Below are positions 1 through 7,124 of a stretch of DNA of 64,000 nucleotides, piece by piece. The number at the start of each line of letters is the position of its first letter. Within the stretch, counting starts at the first letter, position 1. Origin of the DNA: Granulicella sp. L56 (GTDB lineage: Bacteria; Acidobacteriota; Terriglobia; Terriglobales; Acidobacteriaceae); contig NZ_LMUS01000001.1 of NCBI RefSeq assembly GCF_009765835.1, forward strand, positions 434,001 through 498,000. Direction: 5' to 3'. The notes beneath the pieces were generated by a model. It saw only the letters and a list, made by a program, of their open reading frames with translations, was not told the origin of the DNA and ran no database searches. The position numbers and the translations under genes were made by a program.

Positions 1-251
1 AAGGTCGTCTGCTGGCTATCGCCCGTGCCCTGCAGGCCAACCACGATGCCATAGCCAACCAGTTGATTGTCGCGGATGCCCTCAATCGAGGCGATATCCT
101 TCACTCGCGCCTCTCTCTGCGGCATCTCCGGCGCATCGACAGCAAACCCCGGCAACGCCAACGCAAGCAGGCCAACCAGCGCCAACCCACGGCAGACAAT
201 TTTTCTTTCCAGTATCGTCGACACTCTCAAGTCACTCACTCTCGCAATCAT
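1..251 (-). CDS. flgI: Flagellar P-ring protein FlgI, N-terminal part (cut by window edge)
   Basis: Only the first 83 codons are present; the rest lies left of the window. The reverse strand reads a signal peptide (hydrophobic stretch [15 protein letters not shown], about residues 28-42) followed by [20 protein letters not shown] and then [10 protein letters not shown], the conserved start of mature FlgI. FlgI forms the periplasmic P-ring around the flagellar rod in the peptidoglycan layer. It is the last gene seen in a minus-strand flgF-flgG-flgA-flgH-flgI run, 167 bp after flgH. That gap holds a dispersed intergenic repeat. The ATG at 251 gives the expected signal peptide. Confidence 0.9.
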   Translation of the reverse strand, partial: MIARVSDLRVSTILERKIVCRGLALVGLLALALPGFAVDAPEMPQREARVKDIASIEGIRDNQLVGYGIVVGLQGTGDSQQTT

Positions 252-290
252 GGCGCATCCACTTACAATCTGTTTAGAATTTTTGAACCA

Positions 291-338
291 CGTCATCTCG
301 ACCGGAGCGAAGCGTAGTGGAGAGACCCCTGTATTTCG
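291..338 (+). repeat. Dispersed intergenic repeat, family A copy 1
   Basis: A 48-bp unit beginning CGTCATCTCGACCG and ending CCCCTGTATTTCG. The copy at 5291-5338 matches it at 45 of 48 positions, and a diverged inverted copy lies at 58347-58411. It sits between flgH and flgI within the operon. Confidence 0.8.
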
Positions 339-418
339 TCCTTGTCCTTGCTGTTGCCTGTTCCTGATCGGTGTCATCGCTGCAAATCGGTGTTAAGCCT
401 CCAGTTTTAAACAGCTCC

Positions 419-1258
419 TCAGAAGATCAGGATCTGTTGCAGAAGCCGGACCAGCGCATTCTGACGATGGGTGTAGTCGTTGACGATGCCCTTCCCGCGA
501 ACCTCGAGCTCAAGGCTTGAAATCGCAGTCGAAAGCACCTGATTCTGTTGAGAGATGTCCTCAGGCCGCACCAGCCCATGAAGGACAATCGTCTGCGTCT
601 GCTGGCTGAACTCAACCTGCCGGGCCGCTTCGATCACAAGAATTCCATTCGGAAGCACCGCCATCACCTGACCGCCGAACACGGTGCTCAAACTCGAATT
701 GGTCGCGCTCGTGCCCTGGGCATTCAGTCCCGACGCAGCATTCATATTGATTAAATTCTGAAGGGCATTGCCCGCGTGCAGCGTTCCAATCAATCCGGAG
801 ATTCCGGAGTTTGCATTCGAAGTGCGCGAATTCTTCACCGTTCCATCCGTCGACGCGGCGAGGTTCTCCTCCACCACCACCGAGATCAGGTCGTGAGGCC
901 GCATCGCGCGAACATCTGTATTCATGCGGGTCAGCCGCCCGTTGTCCGTCCAGATCGAACCCGGCGTCGGCAGCACATTCGAGTTCGCGGTGCGTACCCG
1001 TTCCAGATAAGAGTCGAGCGACGTCTCGGCAACGCTCGGCTTCGGCGCCAACGCCTTCTTGATCGCCTGAACCTGTGCATGAAGCGAACAGGCAGCCATC
1101 AGCAACAGCAGCAGGCCAATCATCCCTGCAACAAATGGTCCCATTCCCCCCTTTCGCGGTTGTCGCGGAGGCATCGGCGTTGCAACCGCCGGCGTAAACT
1201 CAACTCCTGGCCAATCCTTCGTCTTCATCCCCCAGCCAATCAGCATGAGATCGGTCAT
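419..1258 (-). CDS. flgH: Flagellar L-ring protein FlgH
   Basis: FlgH forms the outer-membrane L-ring of the flagellar basal body. The 279-aa product has a short N-terminal extension (MTDLMLIGWGMKTK), a hydrophobic segment ending LLLLMAACS (a plausible lipobox with Cys as lipid anchor), then the FlgH core: SIWTDNGRL, the MRPHDLISVVVEENL block, and a C-terminus with LVRPEDISQQNQV typical of the family. The ATG at 1258 overlaps the flgA stop by 4 bp (ATGA), so translation is probably coupled. A longer open frame exists upstream but would run deep into flgA, so I reject it. FlgH is usually about 230 aa; the excess is N-terminal, and the MKTKD Met at codon 11 is a possible alternative start. Confidence 0.9.
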   Translation of the reverse strand: MTDLMLIGWGMKTKDWPGVEFTPAVATPMPPRQPRKGGMGPFVAGMIGLLLLLMAACSLHAQVQAIKKALAPKPSVAETSLDSYLERVRTANSNVLPTPGSIWTDNGRLTRMNTDVRAMRPHDLISVVVEENLAASTDGTVKNSRTSNANSGISGLIGTLHAGNALQNLINMNAASGLNAQGTSATNSSLSTVFGGQVMAVLPNGILVIEAARQVEFSQQTQTIVLHGLVRPEDISQQNQVLSTAISSLELEVRGKGIVNDYTHRQNALVRLLQQILIF

Positions 1259-1788
1259 GGCTGCATCTCCACGTCTGCATGCCCGTGAACGATACCCCTG
1301 AATTGCTCTTCCACCGATTGATTGCTGCCTTGTCGCCGCAACAAGCGCACGCGAATAGTCTCGCCCATACTCCCGCTCTGTTCGGCAACGCCGCTCACTT
1401 CTATCCGCAGCAGATCTTCCTGCCGCCAAAGCTCAACGATGTCGCCTGCGCGAACCAATGGAGAGCGCTCCACACGAGCCTGCGCGCTCAATCCACGCTG
1501 TGCATCGCTCGTTTCATCCGTGCGAAGCGAAACTCCAGGCCACTCAGGATGCCCGCAGCTCACAATCGTCGCCCAACTCTGCTGCATCACCGGGTCCCAG
1601 CGAACGCTGGCCACGCGGTAGCCCTTGTCATCCGGCATCGACGAAGGCGCAGCCTTCGCTCCCGCCAATCTCATGGCAGCCGCGGGCGTTTCAGCACAAG
1701 CCGCCGCAAAGGCAGTCGCGCTCTGCAATCCCACCAGCGCAATCAAGCTCAACAAAATCCATCTACGCGAGCAGAACCGATTCTCCAT
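1255..1788 (-). CDS. flgA: Flagellar P-ring assembly chaperone FlgA
   Basis: FlgA is the periplasmic chaperone that assembles the P-ring from FlgI. The 177-aa protein has a signal peptide (ILLSLIALVGLQSATAFAAA) and a C-terminal SAF-type domain with RAGDIVELWRQ, a hydrophobic strand, then GSMGETIRVR, the usual FlgA ending motif. It lies 7 bp after flgG and overlaps flgH by 4 bp. Sequence similarity within FlgA is low, so the call rests on the SAF pattern plus position between flgG and flgH, the standard order. Confidence 0.85.
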   Translation of the reverse strand: MENRFCSRRWILLSLIALVGLQSATAFAAACAETPAAAMRLAGAKAAPSSMPDDKGYRVASVRWDPVMQQSWATIVSCGHPEWPGVSLRTDETSDAQRGLSAQARVERSPLVRAGDIVELWRQEDLLRIEVSGVAEQSGSMGETIRVRLLRRQGSNQSVEEQFRGIVHGHADVEMQP

Positions 1789-1795
1789 AGCGCAC

Positions 1796-2584
1796 CTATC
1801 GAATCATTCCGTTGATCTGCGAATACATATCGTCGGCCACATGCACGACCTTGGAGTTGCTCTCGTACGCGCGCTGCGCCAGGATCATCTGTACAAACTC
1901 CGCCACCACGTCGACGTTCGAGTTCTCCAGGCCGCCCTGCTGCAGCGTCCCCATCCCACTGTTTCCACCCGGAACATCCGTAATCGCATTGCCCGAAGAA
2001 TCAGTCGGCATCAGAAGATTGCCGCCAACCGAATTCAATCCACCCGGATTCACGAACGTCGCTAACTGGATCGTCCCCAGTTGCGCCGCCGCTGTCTGTC
2101 CGGGAATCGTCGCCGTCACAATGCCATACGCCGAGATAGTGATGTTGGTCGCGTTCGATGGAATCGTAATCGCGGGCAGCACGGTGTCGCCGTCCGCAGT
2201 CACCATCGTCCCCTGGTTATTCCTGTGAAAGCTCCCTGCCCTCGTATACGCAATCGTTCCATCCGGCTGCGACACCTGAAAGAATCCGCTCCCCTGGATC
2301 GCCAGATCCAGCGTGTTGCCAGTGGAGTTGAAGTCTCCCTGCGTCATGATGACCTCGCTGGCCGACGACTTCGTTCCCAGGCCGATCTGCAACCCCGCCG
2401 AATCCGTCTGCGTGCTCTCTGCCGATCCCGGCACGATCACGTTCTGATAGATCATGTCCTCGAACTGCAATCGCCGCTCGCGAAATCCGGCCGTCGCGGA
2501 GTTGGCGAGATTGTTCGCCACCGTGTCCAGATTTGCCTGTTGCGCGCTCATGCCGCTGGCCGCCGTATACAACGCTCGAATCAT
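1796..2584 (-). CDS. flgG: Flagellar distal rod protein FlgG
   Basis: FlgG builds the distal rod of the flagellar drive shaft. The 262-aa product matches the usual length. It begins MIRALYTAASGMSAQQANLD with the rod-family motif TVANNLANSATAGFRERR, contains the central DLAIQGSGFFQV block, and ends with the C-terminal helix VDVVAEFVQMILAQRAYESN. These N- and C-terminal helices form the coiled core of axial proteins. It follows flgF with a 57-bp gap. Confidence 0.96.
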   Translation of the reverse strand: MIRALYTAASGMSAQQANLDTVANNLANSATAGFRERRLQFEDMIYQNVIVPGSAESTQTDSAGLQIGLGTKSSASEVIMTQGDFNSTGNTLDLAIQGSGFFQVSQPDGTIAYTRAGSFHRNNQGTMVTADGDTVLPAITIPSNATNITISAYGIVTATIPGQTAAAQLGTIQLATFVNPGGLNSVGGNLLMPTDSSGNAITDVPGGNSGMGTLQQGGLENSNVDVVAEFVQMILAQRAYESNSKVVHVADDMYSQINGMIR

Positions 2585-2641
2585 CGTCTACTCCATTCCC
2601 TTCTGTTTGGGCAGGCCTTCCCCAGCGCCGTGCCGTTCGTG

Positions 2642-3400
2642 TCAAACCCGCGGCAGGTCCTCCGCCGCAACCTTATCGAAGCTGTTGTCAAAGACGCTGA
2701 GCGCCTTCTGCATCATCTCTGCCTGTCGCTGCACCAGCACCATCTGCATCGTGCCGTGAATCGCATCCTCGTTCGATCCTTCGACCGACCCCTGAATCAA
2801 CGAGGCCTTTCCCGCCACCGGCTTCGCCCCATCTGCCGAAAAACGGTTCGTCCCCTCGGCCTCGAGCACCGACCGGTCGCTGAAGTCGAAGACGCCCACC
2901 TGTCCCACAATGGCGTTTCCATCCTGCGTCGTCACGGAGATGCTCCCGTCCGGCCCCAGATGCACAGCCCCGCTCGGAATCGTAATGCTCTGCTGGTTGA
3001 TGTCGAGCACCGGCTCCCCTGCACTCGTCTCCAGCATCCCGGCAGCCGACCGCCGAAACGAGCCATCGCGCGTGTAGCGAACGCCGTTCGCTGTCTGGAT
3101 CGCAAAAAATCCCTGCCCCTGCAAGGCGAAGTCCAGAGGATCGCCTGTCGCCGTCAACTCTCCCTGCCCCATGTCCAGCAGGTTGCCGCCGAGAACGCCA
3201 AAGTCATTGACCGACTGTCCGACCTGCGACGCTCCAGCCGAAGTAGCCTGGTCCATCCCGCCCGTCAGCACGCCGCTGAAATAGTCCCGCGCCGCCCGAA
3301 AGCCCGTCGTTCCCGCATTCGCCAGATTGTTGGCCGCGGTGTCGAGCGCCTGCGTGCGCGCCAACAGCCCTGTGTATGCCGCATATAAGCCGCTATCCAT
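2642..3400 (-). CDS. flgF: Flagellar proximal rod protein FlgF
   Basis: FlgF is a proximal rod protein. The 252-aa product starts MDSGLYAAYTGLLARTQALD, has the DTAANNLANAGTTGFR rod motif and the DFALQGQGFFAIQ block, and ends in a helix with MVLVQRQAEMMQKALSVFDN. I chose the ATG at 3400 because axial proteins begin directly with this helix; the 13 upstream codons that remain open look unrelated. It is the first gene of the operon, with a possible sigma-54-like promoter just upstream. Confidence 0.94.
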   Translation of the reverse strand: MDSGLYAAYTGLLARTQALDTAANNLANAGTTGFRAARDYFSGVLTGGMDQATSAGASQVGQSVNDFGVLGGNLLDMGQGELTATGDPLDFALQGQGFFAIQTANGVRYTRDGSFRRSAAGMLETSAGEPVLDINQQSITIPSGAVHLGPDGSISVTTQDGNAIVGQVGVFDFSDRSVLEAEGTNRFSADGAKPVAGKASLIQGSVEGSNEDAIHGTMQMVLVQRQAEMMQKALSVFDNSFDKVAAEDLPRV

Positions 3401-3423
3401 GCCCGTGATAATGCAGGTCAGTG

Positions 3424-3438
3424 GCCGAAGTCGTGCCA
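3424..3438 (-). promoter_or_regulatory. Possible sigma-54 promoter of the flgF operon
   Basis: On the minus strand TGGCACG (3438-3432) matches the -24 consensus and is followed by GC with exactly 10 bases between GG and GC. The -12 side reads CGGC rather than TTGC, so the match is partial. The GC lies only 24 bp before the flgF ATG, giving a very short leader. Sigma-54 control of rod genes is known in other bacteria. Confidence 0.3.
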
Positions 3439-3475
3439 CGCGGGGTTAGAGAAAATTAAGAACGCCTTCGTCCCC

Positions 3476-3502
3476 TCAAGCTTCCAGCCCATCAGCCGAT
3501 AC
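3476..3502 (+). promoter_or_regulatory. Sigma-28 (FliA)-type promoter of the cheY-like gene
   Basis: TCAAGCTT at 3476-3483, an 11-bp spacer, then GCCGATAC at 3495-3502. The flagellar sigma-28 consensus is TAAAGTTT, N11, GCCGATAA, so this is 6 of 8 and 7 of 8 with exact spacing. Transcription would start near 3509-3512, leaving almost no leader for the ATG at 3518 but a normal one for the TTG at 3539. Confidence 0.65.
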
Positions 3503-3538
3503 AGCAAACAGATCGAGATGTACTACCGGAGGGGTGGG

Positions 3539-3928
3539 TTGCGAGCTCTGATTATTGATGATTCAGCAGTGATGAGGAAGGTGATCGAACGGGCGCTTCG
3601 CCAGGCTGGCCTCGAACTCACCGAAGTATTACAGGCCTCCAACGGCGAAGAAGCCCTGCAGGCCCTGCGCGACGACAGCGGCAAGCCCAACCCGCTGTCC
3701 CTGATTCTCAGCGACATTAATATGCCGGTGATGGACGGCCTGCAATTCCTCGAGCAGCGGCGCAACGAAAAGCTCGGCATCGGGATCCCCGTCGTCATGA
3801 TCACCACCGAGGGCAGCGAGCCGCTCGTCCTCCGCGCCATCTCCGCCGGAGCAATGGGCTACATCTGCAAGCCCTTCACCGCCGAACAGGTCAAGGCACG
3901 CGTCGTGCCTCTGCTGCGAGTGGCTTAG
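3539..3928 (+). CDS. CheY-like single-domain response regulator
   Basis: A stand-alone receiver domain of 129 aa from the TTG start, with the acidic pair in LIIDDSAVMRK, phospho-acceptor Asp in LILSDINMPVMDG (Asp59), Thr in VVMITTEGS and Lys in GYICKPF (Lys111). It has no output domain, as in chemotaxis CheY proteins. An ATG at 3518 is in frame, but GGAGG at 3528-3532 lies 6 bp before the TTG and inside the longer reading, and the likely sigma-28 start point also favours TTG. It diverges from the flgF operon and precedes a CheX-like gene by 47 bp, which suggests a motility or chemotaxis role. Which kinase feeds it cannot be told here. Confidence 0.88.
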   Translation: MRALIIDDSAVMRKVIERALRQAGLELTEVLQASNGEEALQALRDDSGKPNPLSLILSDINMPVMDGLQFLEQRRNEKLGIGIPVVMITTEGSEPLVLRAISAGAMGYICKPFTAEQVKARVVPLLRVA

Positions 3929-3975
3929 TCTCACCGACAACCGTCGATCCCAACTTCTAAACAAAAAGAGGACAC

Positions 3976-4446
3976 ATGCTGGCAACCGAGAATCCCACCC
4001 CGCACGCCGAAATGGCGAACCGACTCGACACCGCCGTCTCCGAGGTATTCGAGATGATGCTCGAGCGAAGCTGCGACCCCATGGACGGGGACGTCAACAT
4101 CATCGACGGCAGAATCGTCGCCCGCATCCAGTTCACCGGCGCCGTCTCCGGCGAGTGCATCCTCTACGCCAGCCCCGCCACCGCTGCTGTCACCGCCGAA
4201 GCCCTGCTCGGGACAGCCTCCTCCGAGCCCGCCGATCCCATGGTCGACGACGCCATCGGCGAGTTGTGCAACATGATCGCCGGCGGATGGAAGAGCAAGC
4301 TCGAACACCCGCAGGCAGGCTGCCTCATCTCCGTCCCCGCCGTCACCCGCGAGGGCCTCGGCGCCCTGGAGGGCAAGTTCGGCACCAAGTTCAGCCGCAC
4401 CTACTCCTTCCAGGGCAACGTCTTCGGCATCGTCCTCGCCTTTTAA
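3976..4446 (+). CDS. CheX-like chemotaxis phosphatase
   Basis: This 156-aa protein resembles the CheC/CheX/FliY family, which dephosphorylates CheY-P. The hallmark E-x-x-N is present as Glu96-Leu-Cys-Asn99 in DDAIGELCNMIAGGWKSKL, with the following glycines and helix as in CheX. Only one such motif is present, as in CheX rather than the two of CheC. It lies 47 bp after the CheY-like gene in the same direction, so the pair probably works together as substrate and phosphatase. Activity is inferred from family. Confidence 0.8.
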   Translation: MLATENPTPHAEMANRLDTAVSEVFEMMLERSCDPMDGDVNIIDGRIVARIQFTGAVSGECILYASPATAAVTAEALLGTASSEPADPMVDDAIGELCNMIAGGWKSKLEHPQAGCLISVPAVTREGLGALEGKFGTKFSRTYSFQGNVFGIVLAF

Positions 4447-4569
4447 TCGAGAAGCAAAGCAGTGCCACTCAACCAATAAGTTATAAAGACCGCCCATAAA
4501 GATAAGGCATAGAGAGCGCCCGCAGCGATAGCGCCTCGCACCAAGCGCCAACGGCGCGATTTATACTAG

Positions 4570-4588
4570 CCTGGGGCAAAGCCCCAGG
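4570..4588. repeat. GC-rich hairpin in intergenic repeat
   Basis: CCTGGGGC, loop AAA, GCCCCAGG: a perfect 8-bp stem in the 217-bp gap between the cheX-like and yceI genes. It could end transcription from either side but lacks a T-run. It looks like an intergenic repeat element, followed by a second short GGGCTGAAGGCCC-type inverted repeat. Confidence 0.5.
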
Positions 4589-4663
4589 TACCCAGCCCCC
4601 CAATCAGTAAAGGGCTGAAGGCCCGATCTATACCGCTCCGCTCACGCTTGATACGCCATCGAT

Positions 4664-5203
4664 CTAGACCGCTTTCTGCTTCACCAGCTCAACGTCAAGC
4701 TCGATCTTCACGTCGTCGCCCAGCATTACGCCGCCGGTCTCGAGCGCCGCATTCCACGTCAGCCCATATTCGCTGCGCTTGATCCTGGTCGTGGCCGAAG
4801 CACCGATACGGAGATTGCCCCAGGGGTCCTTCGCCTCGTCGGAAGGCCCTTCGACCTTCAGTACCACTTCCTTGCTCACGCCCAGAATCGTAAGATTTCC
4901 CGTGACCTTGAATTCGCCCTCGCCCTCACGTTCCACCTTCGTGCTCTTGAACGTAATCGAAGGATACTTCTCGACATTGAAAAACTCCGCGCTCTTCACA
5001 TGAGCATCGCGGTTCTCATCGCGCGTGTTGAGCGAGTTGACGTCGATCTCCGCCTCAATGCTCGAAGCCGCAAGGTTCTCCGGGTCAAAGACAACCGTGC
5101 CCTTCACACTCTTGAAGTCACCACGCACGTTCGAAATCATAAGGTGGCGAATCGTGAACTGCGCACTCGAGTGCGCCGGATCTATCTCATATACAGTCTT
5201 CAT
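4664..5203 (-). CDS. YceI-family lipid-binding protein
   Basis: YceI proteins are lipocalin-like barrels that bind polyisoprenoid lipids. The 179-aa product starts directly with the domain (YEIDPAHSSAQFTIRHLMIS), with SSIEAEIDVNSLNTRDENRD and HVKSAEFFNVEKYPSITFKS as the conserved blocks. It lacks a signal peptide, so it is probably cytoplasmic, unlike E. coli YceI. It stands alone, with a dispersed repeat upstream. Its substrate is not known. Confidence 0.92.
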   Translation of the reverse strand: MKTVYEIDPAHSSAQFTIRHLMISNVRGDFKSVKGTVVFDPENLAASSIEAEIDVNSLNTRDENRDAHVKSAEFFNVEKYPSITFKSTKVEREGEGEFKVTGNLTILGVSKEVVLKVEGPSDEAKDPWGNLRIGASATTRIKRSEYGLTWNAALETGGVMLGDDVKIELDVELVKQKAV

Positions 5204-5290
5204 CGGTCTTCTCTCCTTGGTTGGTCAAGCGTGATGGTTTGTATTGCATGATGTTCCATAAATCCTCTTAGACTCTATTAAGAACTCGCA

Positions 5291-5338
5291 CGTCATCTCG
5301 ACCGAAGCGCAGCGGAGTGGAGAGACCCCTGTATTTCG
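5291..5338 (+). repeat. Dispersed intergenic repeat, family A copy 2
   Basis: Matches 45 of 48 bases of the copy at 291-338, in the same orientation. It lies in the gap between yceI and the pirin gene. Confidence 0.8.
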
Positions 5339-5425
5339 CACTTGTCTGTGTCATTGCCTCATCCAAACCAGTGCAAATCGCCGCGAAGCCTTCCGCGGAG
5401 GGATCTCTTCCATAGCAGCCGCTCC

Positions 5426-6298
5426 TTACGCGAGCTGTCCCATCTTGCCTGCCTTGTAGTCCTCTACAGCCTGCACCAGCTCCTCCCGCGTGTTCATCAC
5501 AAACGGCCCATAGCTGGCCACCGGCTCCTGGATAGGCTCTCCGCTCAGCACCAGCAGCGTCGAGTCCTCCTTCGCCTCAATGGCAACACCGATCCCCGAC
5601 TGGCTCAACGTCGCAATCCGAGCCTCGCCCATCAGCGAGTGCGCTCCATCAATGGAGACATCTCCCTTCCTCAACACAATCGAGGCATTATGCCCCTCCG
5701 GCAAGGGAATCTCGACTTTCTCTCCAGCCTTCAACACCACGTCAAACAGATTGACCGGCGTAAAGGTAAGGGCAGGCCCTTTGACTCCGTTGAACTCCCC
5801 CGCGATCACCCGTGCATATCCGCCCGTCCCAAACTCCACAACCGGAATCTGCTCCTTCGTAATCGCCTGGTAGCGAGGCTTCGACATCTTCACCGCCTTG
5901 GGCAGGTTCACCCAGAGCTGCACCATCTCAAAGGTCCCTCCCTTGCGGGCGAACTCCTTCTCATGCATCTCCTCGTGCACCACGCCCGAAGCCGCCGTCA
6001 TCCACTGCACGTCTCCAGGGAAGATCACCCCCGAGTTCCCCGCCGAGTCGCGATGTTCCACCGAGCCTTGGTACGCAATCGTCACCGTCTCAAAGCCACG
6101 GTGCGGATGCTGCCCGACTCCCGGAGTCTTGCCCGACGGCTTGAACTCATTCGGTCCCGCATAGTCGAGCATCAGGAACGGATTGACCTCCGCTTCCAGC
6201 CCATTCGACGGAAACAGGTTCCTCACCGGAAAGCCGTCACCAACCCAGTGGTTCGATCCCGGTCCATATACGCCCAGCACTTTTTTCTGCTCTGCCAT
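5426..6298 (-). CDS. Pirin-family protein (quercetinase-like bicupin)
   Basis: Bicupin protein of 290 aa. Metal-binding residues of the N-terminal cupin appear in HPHRGFETVTIAYQG, the next SVEHRDSAG, and GVVHEEMHE. Family members act as quercetin 2,3-dioxygenases or as redox-sensitive regulators. I take the ATG at 6298, because GGAAGGAG lies 6 bp upstream of it; a GTG one codon earlier is less likely. A MarR gene sits 175 bp upstream in the same direction, a common pairing that suggests MarR control of pirin in response to phenolic compounds or oxidants (inference). Confidence 0.9.
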   Translation of the reverse strand: MAEQKKVLGVYGPGSNHWVGDGFPVRNLFPSNGLEAEVNPFLMLDYAGPNEFKPSGKTPGVGQHPHRGFETVTIAYQGSVEHRDSAGNSGVIFPGDVQWMTAASGVVHEEMHEKEFARKGGTFEMVQLWVNLPKAVKMSKPRYQAITKEQIPVVEFGTGGYARVIAGEFNGVKGPALTFTPVNLFDVVLKAGEKVEIPLPEGHNASIVLRKGDVSIDGAHSLMGEARIATLSQSGIGVAIEAKEDSTLLVLSGEPIQEPVASYGPFVMNTREELVQAVEDYKAGKMGQLA

Positions 6299-6383
6299 CA
6301 CTTACTCCTTCCGGCGTCCTTCAACGCCACTTGCCTTCACTTACCTGAAAAATGAAAGATAAGAAAACGAGTTGATCAAAATT

Positions 6384-6444
6384 GTCATCCTGAGCGCAGC
6401 CTCTCGCCGTCTTATCGCGAGAGGCGCAGTCGAAGGACCTGCGG
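6384..6444. repeat. Intergenic repeat with hairpin, family B
   Basis: GTCATCCTGAGCGCAG, a stem GCCTCTCGC/GCGAGAGGC (6399-6407 with 6417-6425), then GCAGTCGAAGGACCTGCGG. A related unit in opposite orientation occurs at 24688-24716. This type of unit is scattered in intergenic DNA. Between marR and pirin it may weaken read-through. Confidence 0.55.
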
Positions 6445-6473
6445 TTTGCTCGCAGCTTCGACCCGCTCCCATC

Positions 6474-6935
6474 TCAAAACTTCCCCTCGGCCAGCCGTCC
6501 TAACCGCCGCAAAGACTCGATCAGCGCTGCCCTCTCCTCCACCGGGAACCCGGCGACTGCCTCTTCCATCGCTTCGCGGTGTTCGGCAAACGCCCTCTCG
6601 ATCAACTCTCTTCCGGCATCGGTCAGGTGAATAATCCGCGACCGCCGGTCCTCCGCGTCGTCCTGCCGAGTCACGAGGCCACGCGCCTCCAGCCGGTCGA
6701 CCGCCGCCGTCATCGAACCGCTGGTCAACAACACCTTGGCTCCAATCTGCTTCACGCTCAGCGGCCCGCGATGCAGCAGCGCCTCCAGAACCCCGAAGTC
6801 GCTCTGCCCCATCCCAAATCCGCCGATGTTCCGCATCGCATGGGCCTCGAGCGAGCGCATCGCCTTCCAGAGGACCAGCCAAAGATGAATCCCGCTGGTA
6901 TCGGTCTCGCTTCCGGTTTTTGTGAGATCATTCAT
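6474..6935 (-). CDS. MarR-family transcriptional regulator
   Basis: A 153-aa winged-helix repressor. The DNA-binding core LSVKQIGAKVLLTSGSMTAAVDRLEARGLVTRQDDAEDRR is the typical MarR recognition helix plus wing, with R-x-D-D-x-R-x-R near residue 95. It probably represses itself and perhaps the downstream pirin gene. A perfect palindrome CTTGATATCAAG lies 18-29 bp upstream of its ATG and is the likely operator. The ligand is unknown. Confidence 0.9.
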   Translation of the reverse strand: MNDLTKTGSETDTSGIHLWLVLWKAMRSLEAHAMRNIGGFGMGQSDFGVLEALLHRGPLSVKQIGAKVLLTSGSMTAAVDRLEARGLVTRQDDAEDRRSRIIHLTDAGRELIERAFAEHREAMEEAVAGFPVEERAALIESLRRLGRLAEGKF

Positions 6936-6952
6936 GTCTTGTTATAAAGATG

Positions 6953-6964
6953 CTTGATATCAAG
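6953..6964. promoter_or_regulatory. Probable MarR operator
   Basis: Perfect 12-bp palindrome CTTGATATCAAG upstream of the marR start. Its TTGATATCAA core resembles known MarR/OhrR-family operators. Related half-sites (AAGATAAAGATTCAAG) follow. Autoregulation is inferred. Confidence 0.5.
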
Positions 6965-7075
6965 ATAAAGATTCAAGAAAGATACCGGACTGCAAAATCA
7001 CTGTCAAAGAGTTTCAGGATGCCGATTGGCGGAGTCGTGCCAGCGGCGGTGAGCCCGAGGTCGAATGCGAGAATT

Positions 7076-7124
7076 TAGTTCGATACTAAATAGTTGAGGT
7101 ATTCAACTATTTAGTATCGAACTA
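7076..7124. repeat. Perfect 22-bp inverted repeat overlapping a stop codon
   Basis: Arms 7076-7097 and 7103-7124 pair perfectly around a 5-base loop (GGTAT). The right arm contains the TAG stop of the upstream minus-strand gene. It is AT-rich with no T-run. It could be a terminator or mRNA-end stabiliser for that gene, or a protein-binding palindrome. Confidence 0.75.

Noticed and set aside
1259..1429. N-terminal extension of flgH to 1429
   Set aside because: These 57 codons overlap flgA and encode an Arg-rich stretch; the ATG at 1258 overlaps the flgA stop as expected for a coupled pair.
2081..3388. Long open frame (435 codons) on the plus strand
   Set aside because: It is antisense to flgG and flgF, rich in Arg and His in a way typical of shadow frames, and has no domain.
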